The position numbers and the translations under genes are program-made. The notes beneath the pieces are model-generated. The model did not search any database. It was not told the origin of the DNA and saw only the letters and a list, made by a program, of their open reading frames with translations. A DNA stretch of 7,325 nucleotides from Spirochaetaceae bacterium (lineage in GTDB: Bacteria > Spirochaetota > Spirochaetia > SZUA-6 > Fen-1364): assembly GCA_003154555.1 (NCBI GenBank), contig PMDT01000039.1:1-7325 (forward strand), read 5' to 3'. Shown in pieces: positions 1 to 5,510 of this stretch; the first letter of the stretch is position 1, and every line of letters begins with the position of its first letter.

Positions 1-215
1 ATGAAATCGTCGAATATGGCCTGCGCATACTGGAGGGTCGTCGGACGTTCCGGATGGCGCGCGAGCTCCACCCTGCGCCACGCCTCATTCTCCGGCACGG
101 GTGTGCCCTTCAGCTTGATTTCCAGCTCCGCGAGCTCGCGCGTGATGTCGATATGGGACTTCTCCGCGATGGTTTTCAGCTCCTGGATCTTTTCCCTGAC
201 GCTGGGGTCGCTCAT
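1..215 (-). CDS. accA: Acetyl-CoA carboxylase carboxyltransferase subunit alpha, N-terminal part (runs off the window)
   Basis: This is the first 71 codons of AccA; the rest lies beyond position 1. AccA and AccD together form the carboxyltransferase that moves the carboxyl group from carboxybiotin on AccB to acetyl-CoA, giving malonyl-CoA in the cytosol. Reading the minus strand from the ATG at 215-213 gives a charged, helical N-terminus (MSDPSVREKIQELK) with a hydrophobic/charged pattern, followed by the AccA signature ELARHPERPTTLQYAQAIF at about residues 50-68 and then DDF, matching LARHPxRPxTLDY in known AccA proteins. The start is fixed by a GGGAGG Shine-Dalgarno sequence at 227-222 and by the ATGA overlap with the accD stop. 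The gene is last in the visible accBCDA operon. The N-terminus is shorter than that of E. coli AccA, within normal family variation. The identification is firm; integrity of the rest cannot be judged. Confidence 0.93.
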   Translation of the reverse strand, partial: MSDPSVREKIQELKTIAEKSHIDITRELAELEIKLKGTPVPENEAWRRVELARHPERPTTLQYAQAIFDDF

Positions 216-1081
216 CCCTTGCCTCCCGCCGCCTGCACATGCGTGCGCAGGAGAAAACCGAGTGTTGCGCGCATGTCCTGCCGCGGCACAATAAGGTCGA
301 TGAAGCCGCGCTCGTAATGATACTGGGAGAGGGGGAAGTTCTCGGGCACCTTCTCTCGAATGGTTCCCGCCACGACCCGCGCGCCCGCAAAACGCATGAG
401 CGCGCCCGGCTCGGCAAGGGTGACATCGCCGAGCATCGCGAAAGAGGCAAGCACGCCCGCGGTGGTCGGGTCGGTGAGGACGACGAAGTAGGGACAGCGC
501 GCCTTGTCGAGAGCCTGCGTCGCGACCGCGGTCTTTGCCATCTGCATCAGCGAAAGAATCCCCTCCTGCATCCGTGCGCCGCCGGAAGACGTAAAGACGA
601 TCAACGGCAGCTTCTGTTCCGCCGCGACGAGCATCGCCCGCATCACCTTCTCCCCCACCACCGCGCCCATGCTCCCGCCGATGAATCGGAAGTCCATGAT
701 CGCAAGCACCACCTCGTGGCCGTCCACCCGGCAGAGCCCGGTCACCACCGCCTCCTTGATCCCGGTTTTGCGGAACGCCGCGTCGAGCTTCTGCTCGTAG
801 TCGGGGAACTCCAGGGGGTTGGCCGTCTCGATCTCCGAGGAAAGCTCCTGGAAAACGCCTTCATCCGCGGTGAAGCGGATGCGCTCCCACGCGGTGAGCC
901 GGAAGTGATGTTGGCAATGCGGGCAGACGTACAGCGTCGCCTCCAGCTCCTGGGCCGAAAGGTGCCGATGACAGGAAGGACAGGAATGCGTTTCGTCGAT
1001 AAGGAGCCGCTCGTCATGCTTCTTCTGTACCGGGTGCTCGATGCGGCCGCGGATCCAGCCCTGGATCCCCTTTGACTTCAT
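212..1081 (-). CDS. accD: Acetyl-CoA carboxylase carboxyltransferase subunit beta
   Basis: AccD, 289 aa, the beta half of the carboxyltransferase, acting with AccA to make malonyl-CoA from acetyl-CoA and carboxybiotin-AccB. Near the N-terminus is the four-cysteine zinc ribbon typical of AccD (C34-x2-C37 and C53-x2-C56, in CPSC and CPHC). The crotonase-like domain follows: GGSMGAVVG from residue 135, SSGGARMQEG at 165-174, the LTDPTTAGVLASFAMLGD stretch at about 202-219, and AEPGALMRFAG followed by REKVPENF near 223-249. Length and motif order match the family. One small oddity is FAGARV where FAGPRV or FAGKRV is usual. The ATG at 1081-1079 overlaps the accC stop as ATGA and has a GAGGGGG ribosome site at 1095-1089, 7 bases upstream. 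The stop overlaps the accA start the same way, so the gene sits inside a tightly coupled operon. Confidence 0.97.
   Translation of the reverse strand: MKSKGIQGWIRGRIEHPVQKKHDERLLIDETHSCPSCHRHLSAQELEATLYVCPHCQHHFRLTAWERIRFTADEGVFQELSSEIETANPLEFPDYEQKLDAAFRKTGIKEAVVTGLCRVDGHEVVLAIMDFRFIGGSMGAVVGEKVMRAMLVAAEQKLPLIVFTSSGGARMQEGILSLMQMAKTAVATQALDKARCPYFVVLTDPTTAGVLASFAMLGDVTLAEPGALMRFAGARVVAGTIREKVPENFPLSQYHYERGFIDLIVPRQDMRATLGFLLRTHVQAAGGKG
222..227 (-). promoter_or_regulatory. Ribosome binding site of accA
   Basis: GGGAGG on the minus strand, 6 bases before the accA ATG (215-213). It lies inside the last codons of accD (the Gly-Gly-Lys-Gly end) and decides the accA start, so accA can recruit ribosomes itself besides being coupled through the ATGA overlap. 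Confidence 0.7.
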
Positions 1082-2406
1082 GACAGTGCCCCCTCTTTCA
1101 GAAGGTCGCCCAAGAGGCTTGTCCCATACACGCCCTTGCGGAATCGCGGATGCGCGACGATCTTTCGCTGCATGGCGGTATTCGTGTCGATGCCTTCGAT
1201 CGTGAGCTCGCCCAGGGCCCTCTCCATGCGCCGCAGCCCTTCGGGTCGCGTACGGCCCACGCAGATGAGCTTCGCCACCAGGTGATCGTACCAGGGAGGG
1301 ACGAAGTAGCCGGCGTAGAGGAACGTGTCCATGCGGACGCCGAAACCGCCGGGGCTTTCAAATCGCGTCACCCGGCCCGCCGAGCGGGCATTGATCCGGC
1401 ATTCCACCGCGTAGCCCCCGAGCATGACGTCCTCCTGGCGGAACTCCATCGCTTCATCACTCGCCGCGAGGATCTGCTGGCGGATGATGTCGATACCCGT
1501 CACCGCCTCGGAGACAGGGTGCTCCACCTGCACCCGGGCGTTCACCTCCATGAAATAGTGCCTGCCTTCGTCGACGAGAAACTCCACGGTCCCTGCGCCT
1601 GTATAGCCCAGGACACGGAGCAGGCGCACGGCGTCTTCCCCCATGCGGGACCGGAGCTCCGGTGTCACGACGATGGACGGGCTTTCCTCGATCAGCTTCT
1701 GGTGGTTCTGCTGGACAGTGCAGTCACGTTCGCCAAGATGCACGACATTGCCCTTGCGGTCGGCGACAATCTGGATCTCGACGTGCCGGGGATTCTCAAG
1801 GTACTTCTCAAGATAGACTGTGCCGTCCGCAAATGCCTTCATTGCCTCCTGCGACGCCACGGCCAGCACGTCGGACAGCTCCCGATCGCTCCTGACAATG
1901 CGCATGCCCTTGCCGCCGCCCCCCGCCGCCGCTTTCACGATCAGCGGATAGCCGAGGGACCCCGCGGCGTCAAGCGCTTCCTTCACATTGCCGACGGGGC
2001 CCGCGCTTCCCGGGATCACGGGGATGCCCAGGTCCATCGCCGAGCGCTTTGCCCTTATCTTGTCGCCCAGCAGCTCGATGACATCGGGGTCGGGGCCAAT
2101 GAAAATGAGCCCCGCATCGCGCACTTCACGGGCGAAGGCGGCGTTCTCTGACAGGAAGCCGACGCCCGGATGGACGGCGTCACAGCCGCAGAGGACACCC
2201 GCCGTCACGAGGTTGCGGATGTTCAGATAGCTGTCCCGGGCCGGCGCGGGGCCGATGCAGACGCTCGCGTCCGCGCTCCGCACCGGCAGGGAATCACGGT
2301 CTGCCACGGAATGCGCCACGACTGTGCGGATGCCCATTTCGCGGCACGTACGAATGACACGGAGAGCGATCTCACCCCGATTCGCTACCAGCAGACTCTG
2401 GATCAT
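1078..2406 (-). CDS. accC: Biotin carboxylase subunit of acetyl-CoA carboxylase, with an unusual deletion
   Basis: AccC, 442 aa, the ATP-grasp enzyme that carboxylates biotin on AccB using ATP and bicarbonate. Domains in order: N-terminal biotin carboxylase domain (about 1-112, ANRGEIALR), ATP-grasp domain (about 113-325) and C-terminal domain. By alignment in memory with E. coli AccC, key residues are kept: K116, K158, the glycine loop GGGGKG at 162-167, H208, H235, K237, E275, E287, N289, R291, Q293, E295 and R337. Three features are odd. The usual HPGYGFLSEN reads HPGVGFLSEN (V82). The usual QRRxQK reads QQNHQK (232-237). The segment EDPxxxFxPSPGxI that normally follows CRINA is reduced to RSAGRV (341-346), a loss of about 7 residues, after which TRFESPGGFGVR aligns again. 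The ATG at 2406-2404 overlaps the accB stop (ATGA) and has GAGGTG at 2420-2415 as ribosome site. Operon context favours a working AccC rather than a pyruvate or propionyl-CoA carboxylase subunit. Confidence 0.95.
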   Translation of the reverse strand: MIQSLLVANRGEIALRVIRTCREMGIRTVVAHSVADRDSLPVRSADASVCIGPAPARDSYLNIRNLVTAGVLCGCDAVHPGVGFLSENAAFAREVRDAGLIFIGPDPDVIELLGDKIRAKRSAMDLGIPVIPGSAGPVGNVKEALDAAGSLGYPLIVKAAAGGGGKGMRIVRSDRELSDVLAVASQEAMKAFADGTVYLEKYLENPRHVEIQIVADRKGNVVHLGERDCTVQQNHQKLIEESPSIVVTPELRSRMGEDAVRLLRVLGYTGAGTVEFLVDEGRHYFMEVNARVQVEHPVSEAVTGIDIIRQQILAASDEAMEFRQEDVMLGGYAVECRINARSAGRVTRFESPGGFGVRMDTFLYAGYFVPPWYDHLVAKLICVGRTRPEGLRRMERALGELTIEGIDTNTAMQRKIVAHPRFRKGVYGTSLLGDLLKEGALS

Positions 2407-2837
2407 ATCCTGCGCACCTCAAAAAGAGGCGCGCCGAACTCGACCATTTTGCCATCGTCCACGAGTATCTCGACGATCTCCAGGTCGAACTCGGCCTGGA
2501 ACTCGTTCATCAGCTTCATTGCCTCGAGGATGCAGATGGGCTTCCCCTTCTTGATCATGTCGCCCTTTTCCGCAAAAGGTGGCGCATCAGGGGCGGGGGC
2601 GCGATAGAATGTTCCCACGAGAGGCGCCCTGATGAGCTCGGTCCCGGATCCCGCCTGGGGCGCTTCTGATGGGGCAGGATGCGTTTCAGGCGCTGTCGGG
2701 TATGCGGGCGGGCCATATGACGGCGTGGCAGAGGGCTTCTTCAGGCTTATTTCGGTGCCATCTTTCTTGTAGCCCAGCTCTGAAAGCCCGCTTTTTTCGA
2801 ATTTCTCCATCAAGGCATACAGATCTTTCAACTCCAT
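2403..2837 (-). CDS. accB: Biotin carboxyl carrier protein of acetyl-CoA carboxylase
   Basis: AccB (BCCP), 144 aa, carries the biotin that shuttles the carboxyl group between AccC and the AccA/AccD transferase. The N-terminal part (1-34) is a charged helix-rich segment of the type that contacts biotin carboxylase. Residues about 35-65 form a Pro/Ala/Ser-rich flexible linker. From about 67 on is the biotinyl domain: APLVGTFYRAPAPDAPPFAEKG contains the 'thumb' region of bacterial AccB, and the biotin acceptor is K108 in EAMKLMNE. Biotin protein ligase should modify K108; no birA is in the window. The ATG at 2837-2835 has GAGGA at 2847-2843 as ribosome site, 6 bases before the start. It is the first gene of the operon, about 48 bases downstream of the predicted transcription start, and its stop overlaps accC by 4 bases. 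Confidence 0.97.
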   Translation of the reverse strand: MELKDLYALMEKFEKSGLSELGYKKDGTEISLKKPSATPSYGPPAYPTAPETHPAPSEAPQAGSGTELIRAPLVGTFYRAPAPDAPPFAEKGDMIKKGKPICILEAMKLMNEFQAEFDLEIVEILVDDGKMVEFGAPLFEVRRI

Positions 2838-2891
2838 TTTGTTCCTCTTTGTCAGATTCGATCAGTTCGTATCCCTGACTAAATCGGTCGG

Positions 2892-2920
2892 AAATTAGCA
2901 TTTGACACCTTGAGTGTCAA
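2892..2920 (-). promoter_or_regulatory. Predicted sigma-70-type promoter of the accBCDA operon
   Basis: On the minus strand a perfect -35 box TTGACA (2920-2915) is followed after exactly 17 bases by TAATTT (2897-2892), which keeps the T, A and final T of TATAAT. The bases TGC directly before it form an extended -10. Transcription would start near 2885, giving a leader of about 47 bases that includes the accB ribosome site. Predicted from sequence only. Confidence 0.65.
2902..2920. promoter_or_regulatory. Perfect palindrome, probable operator over the acc promoter
   Basis: TTGACACCTTGAGTGTCAA is a perfect inverted repeat with 7-base arms and a 5-base spacer. Its right arm contains the -35 box of the acc operon and the rest covers much of the -35/-10 spacer, a position where a bound dimeric protein would block RNA polymerase. 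It also lies 11 bases upstream of the predicted fabZ -35. The sequence does not match operators I know for fatty acid regulators (FapR, FabR, FabT, FadR), so the regulator is not named. A loop of 5 with a 7-bp stem could also form a hairpin, but the site lies upstream of both predicted transcription starts, so a DNA site is the better reading. Confidence 0.6.
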
Positions 2921-2930
2921 TTCGACCACC

Positions 2931-2959
2931 TTCCCAAGCCATGCCCATCATGCTACTGT
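2931..2959 (+). promoter_or_regulatory. Predicted extended -10 promoter of fabZ
   Basis: TTCCCA (2931-2936; four of six matches to TTGACA), a 17-base spacer ending in TGC, then TACTGT (2954-2959; T, A and final T of the -10). The start would be about 2965-2967, at or within two bases of the fabZ ATG. It is weaker than the acc promoter, and is supported mainly by the extended -10 and the same spacing seen at two other promoters in the window. Confidence 0.4.
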
Positions 2960-2966
2960 CCCAAAC

Positions 2967-3401
2967 ATGACCGACGTCAAGGCATTTCTCCCCCATCGGG
3001 AGCCATTCCTGTTCGTTGACGGCATCGAGAGCGCGAATGCCGAACAGATAACAGGCCACAAGCGTTTTACGGGAGAGGAGTTTTTCTTTGCCGGCCATTT
3101 CCCGGGTTTCCCCGTCGTACCAGGGGTTATTCTCATCGAGACGATGGCGCAGTGTGGCGGAGCCGGTATCAAGATGGTAGCCGGAAATCCCGGGTTGTTC
3201 TTTCTTGCCGCCATCGAAAAGGCGAAGTTCCGCCGCCAGGTCAGGCCAGGCGACGAGGTGCGGATGGTCATCCGCAATCTCCGGGTGAGCAAGAGCGTCT
3301 GCCGGCAATCCGGCGTTGCGTACGTGGGTGATGAGGTCGCCGCGGAAGCGGAATGGCTGTGCCTCATCGGAGATGCACCCGTTTCATCGCCACCCGCCTG
3401 A
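2967..3401 (+). CDS. fabZ: 3-hydroxyacyl-ACP dehydratase FabZ
   Basis: FabZ, 144 aa from the ATG at 2967, a hot-dog-fold enzyme that removes water from (3R)-hydroxyacyl-ACP to give trans-2-enoyl-ACP in each round of fatty acid elongation. LPHREPFLFVDGI (8-20) is the usual N-terminal motif. The active-site helix region is GHFPGFPVVPGVILIETMAQ (43-62), with catalytic His44 and Glu58. AAIEKAKFRRQVRPGDEV (81-98) matches the FabZ motif AxIDxARFRRPVxPGD. Length fits FabZ and is shorter than FabA. An in-frame TTG at 2910 would add 19 residues, but these do not look like FabZ and the TTG lies inside the acc operator, so ATG 2967 is chosen. There is no Shine-Dalgarno sequence before this ATG. The gene is divergent from accBCDA, which supplies malonyl-CoA to the same pathway, and ends 3 bases from the receptor gene's stop codon. 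Confidence 0.93.
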   Translation: MTDVKAFLPHREPFLFVDGIESANAEQITGHKRFTGEEFFFAGHFPGFPVVPGVILIETMAQCGGAGIKMVAGNPGLFFLAAIEKAKFRRQVRPGDEVRMVIRNLRVSKSVCRQSGVAYVGDEVAAEAEWLCLIGDAPVSSPPA

Positions 3402-3404
3402 ATC

Positions 3405-5378
3405 TCAGCCCGACGCGGGCGTCCCGGGCGCTGCGCCCCCGGCAGCTGCGCTTGTAAGCTCGGCACCGGGCGCGTCGGCGGGGATTTCTTCAACCTCTGT
3501 CGCCTCCACTGATACATCACCTGCGTCGGAAGGCATCGCCGCCATGGGCGGGAGCGTGCCGGCCGCCTCTTCTTTCAGCTTCAGGGTTTCGCCAAACCAG
3601 GAGAAGGCGGCGGCCAGCCGGTCGGTCATCTCGCGCATGTCGTGGGACACTTCAAGGATCGCCCGGATCAGGCTATCGACACCGGCGAGCCCGTCCTGGA
3701 TGTGCGTATGGGCCCTGCTCACGTCCTCCAGGGCGCGCGAGTTGTCCGCGATCATCGTGCGGATCTCCTCGCTCCGTTTCATGATTTCCACGAACCCCAT
3801 GCCCAGGCCCTTGATGCGGCTGACACCTTTCTCGATGCCGCGGTTGGTGTCCCGGATGACCGCGCTTACCTGGTCGGACACTGTGCGCGTGAGATCGGCG
3901 AGCTTGCGGATCTCCTGCGCCACGACGGAGAACCCTTTGCCCGCGGCGCCGGCCTTTGCCGCTTCTATCGAAGCGTTCAGGGAAAGCATGTGCGTCTTCT
4001 CGGCGATCCCGATGATCTGGCTCACTGCCTTGCGGATCACGATGGAGCGCTGGTAGAGGGCTTCCATCTCCTCCAGGGTTTCGAGAATCTGGGCATTGAA
4101 GCTCGTGATCAGACCATCGACCTGCTCCGTATAGCCGAGGATGTCTTTTTCCTTGGCGACGACGCGGGACTCACCGGTGCCGGCGTCTTCCAGGGAGACG
4201 ATAAGGCCGCCGATGGTGAAGGACTGCTTCTGGGCGCTTTCCAGGAGCTTCCCGGAAAGCTTCATGATGTCGATGTTACGTTTTTCGAGCAGCTCCTTGC
4301 CCTCGCGGATGCGCTCGATCATCTCCCAGTCACTCTCGATGCGTTCGATCAGCTCCTGGCTGGTCTGCCGGTACATGCCCTGGGTGCGCATCAGCTCGGT
4401 GGCGGACACGGAACCCTGGAACAGGGCAATGAGGAGACCGGGCGCGAACGCGATGAATGCGCGTCCGGGCAGGATGATGTCAAGAACGATTCCCGCTACA
4501 AGCGCGACGAACAAAGATGCGGACAGGAGCAGCGAAAGAAGCGCCCGGCGAAACCCCGCCTTCAGGACGCTCACGCCGCAAAGCACCGCGAGCGCCGCGA
4601 AGCAGGCGGCGAGAATTGCGCGCATCACGAGCCCCGCCGTCACCATGAAGGCGGTATGCGGAGACGCGGCCACGACGCACGCCGCGGCAATCGGCAAGAG
4701 CACGATGGGCAGCACGAATGGCAACCGGTCGAATTTCAGCGTTCGCAGCATCGAATAGAGAAGCACGACCGCGGTCACCGCGAATGCCGCGCCTCCTATC
4801 TTCACGCCGATGCCCATGGGGATGAAAACGGCAAGATAGGACGGAAACAGCTCAGAGAGCGCATTGGCCGCCAGTGTCGCCATCAGGAGAAATGTCTCCG
4901 CCGAGCGATGCCGGATGTACTGGACGAGGAATTGGATTGCAAGGAGAAGGGAGAAGAGCCCGGCGAAGAGCCTCAGAGGGATCACGGGGAGATTGAGAAG
5001 CGCGAGCCGCGTCCCGATGCCGGTGCCAGGAACAACGGCGAAGGACGGCAGTGCGTCGGAGAGCCCCGTGACGTGATAGCGCACCGTGAGCACGTGCGTG
5101 CCGACCTCCCGGGATGTGGGGAGCATAAACGCACGGTATTCGGGTGCTGCCGAATCGGCGGGCCGTTCGACGACCTCCGCATCGAGCATGACCTGGTCCA
5201 CGGCCGCCGCCGGAGGCGCAACAAGCGCAAAACCGCCGGCGGGAAGCGTCCCTTCACTGCGTAGCCACATGCCGCGGCCTTCCGGAACGACCGGCGTCCA
5301 CGTAACACCGAGAGGCTCGGCGGGAAGCAGGCAGGAGGCACCAAGCAGGAAGAGGAGGACAATGCGGATTTTTCTCAT
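3405..5378 (-). CDS. Seven-transmembrane receptor with methyl-accepting chemotaxis signalling domain
   Basis: A 657-aa membrane receptor. Residues 1-20 look like a signal peptide (MRKIRIVLLFLLGASCLLPA). Residues about 21-128 form a probable outside sensory domain of beta type. Seven hydrophobic segments follow, at about 130-155, 161-182, 184-210, 218-238, 242-270, 279-302 and 305-323. This resembles the 7TMR-DISM receptor plan. The inside part begins with coiled coil (about 325-380) and continues into an MCP hairpin whose tip is near 455-495 (THMLSLNASIEAAKAG, then GKGFSVVAQEIRKLADLT). The last 50 residues are an Ala/Pro-rich, acidic tail with no CheR/CheB docking pentapeptide such as NWETF. 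The tip differs from the usual QTNxLALNAAIEAARAGExGRGF at several places (see findings). A GGGAG ribosome site (5389-5385) lies 6 bases before the ATG. The ligand is unknown. No cheA or cheW gene is nearby, so output through CheA is likely from the family but not shown. Confidence 0.88.
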   Translation of the reverse strand: MRKIRIVLLFLLGASCLLPAEPLGVTWTPVVPEGRGMWLRSEGTLPAGGFALVAPPAAAVDQVMLDAEVVERPADSAAPEYRAFMLPTSREVGTHVLTVRYHVTGLSDALPSFAVVPGTGIGTRLALLNLPVIPLRLFAGLFSLLLAIQFLVQYIRHRSAETFLLMATLAANALSELFPSYLAVFIPMGIGVKIGGAAFAVTAVVLLYSMLRTLKFDRLPFVLPIVLLPIAAACVVAASPHTAFMVTAGLVMRAILAACFAALAVLCGVSVLKAGFRRALLSLLLSASLFVALVAGIVLDIILPGRAFIAFAPGLLIALFQGSVSATELMRTQGMYRQTSQELIERIESDWEMIERIREGKELLEKRNIDIMKLSGKLLESAQKQSFTIGGLIVSLEDAGTGESRVVAKEKDILGYTEQVDGLITSFNAQILETLEEMEALYQRSIVIRKAVSQIIGIAEKTHMLSLNASIEAAKAGAAGKGFSVVAQEIRKLADLTRTVSDQVSAVIRDTNRGIEKGVSRIKGLGMGFVEIMKRSEEIRTMIADNSRALEDVSRAHTHIQDGLAGVDSLIRAILEVSHDMREMTDRLAAAFSWFGETLKLKEEAAGTLPPMAAMPSDAGDVSVEATEVEEIPADAPGAELTSAAAGGAAPGTPASG

Positions 5379-5396
5379 TCACCGCTCCCGGCTTAT

Positions 5397-5425
5397 AGTA
5401 TAGAGAGAATCCCCCCTTATTGAAA
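5397..5425 (-). promoter_or_regulatory. Predicted promoter of the receptor gene
   Basis: On the minus strand TATACT (5402-5397; five of six matches to TATAAT) lies 17 bases after TTTCAA (5425-5420), a weak -35. There is no TG extension. Transcription would start near 5390, close to the ribosome site, so a slightly different start is possible. No sigma-28 (flagellar-type) promoter pattern was seen here. Confidence 0.4.
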
Positions 5426-5448
5426 GATTGAAAGAAGCGGGAAAGCGG
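5419..5448. repeat. Two adjacent pairs of 8-bp-period direct repeats in the control region
   Basis: ATTGAAAG occurs twice in tandem (5419-5426 and 5427-5434). It is followed directly by AAGCGG at 5435-5440 and again at 5443-5448, also with 8-base period. The block overlaps the weak -35 of the receptor promoter and ends 5 bases before the -35 box of the HD-GYP gene. It could be a binding site for a tandem-binding activator or a product of replication slippage. Confidence 0.55.
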
Positions 5449-5453
5449 TCGCA

Positions 5454-5482
5454 TTGACACCGCCGGTCCCCGGTGCTACGCT
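5454..5482 (+). promoter_or_regulatory. Predicted extended -10 promoter of the HD-GYP gene
   Basis: A perfect -35 TTGACA (5454-5459), a 17-base spacer ending in TGC, then TACGCT (5477-5482), which keeps the T, A and final T of the -10. Transcription would begin near 5489, leaving a leader of about 22 bases with the ribosome site. This argues against translation from the in-frame TTG at 5454, which is part of the -35 box. Confidence 0.55.
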
Positions 5483-5498
5483 TTCGCTGTTCCCCCTG

Positions 5499-5504
5499 AA
5501 AGGA
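5499..5504 (+). promoter_or_regulatory. Ribosome binding site that fixes a GTG start
   Basis: AAAGGA lies 6 bases before GTG 5511-5513. There is no comparable site before the upstream in-frame TTG at 5454, so this sets the start of the HD-GYP protein. Confidence 0.75.
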
Positions 5505-5510
5505 TGTTTC

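Noticed and set aside
4..16. Whether the C-terminal part of accA is intact
   Set aside because: The gene leaves the window, so nothing can be said about its end or the genes after it.
239..2151. Long open frames on the plus strand opposite accD and accC (278 and 333 residues)
   Set aside because: Both are antisense shadows of confidently recognised genes and have no recognisable motif or start signal.
2910..2966. Extension of fabZ upstream to a TTG start
   Set aside because: The extra 19 residues are unlike FabZ N-termini, the TTG lies inside the palindrome, and the predicted fabZ promoter falls within the extension.
2941..2970. Nine-codon upstream frame (MPIMLLSQT) ending in TGA that overlaps the fabZ ATG
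   Set aside because: The ATGA overlap is attractive for a leader peptide, but there is no ribosome site and the frame covers the predicted fabZ -10, so it is probably not transcribed.
3642..5264. 540-residue open frame on the plus strand, opposite the receptor gene
   Set aside because: It is a shadow of the GC-rich receptor gene: its translation is rich in Arg, His, Asp, Glu and Gly with no domain or ribosome site, while the minus strand encodes clear TM helices and an MCP hairpin.
5331..5378. Lipoprotein signal (lipobox) at the receptor N-terminus, Cys16 in LLGASC
   Set aside because: The residue at -3 is Gly rather than Leu, Val or Ile; an ordinary signal peptide cut after about Ala20 fits a 7TM receptor better.
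5454..5510. Extension of the HD-GYP protein upstream to a TTG start
   Set aside because: The TTG is the first three bases of a perfect TTGACA -35 box and has no ribosome site, while GTG 5511 has AAAGGA at 6 bases.
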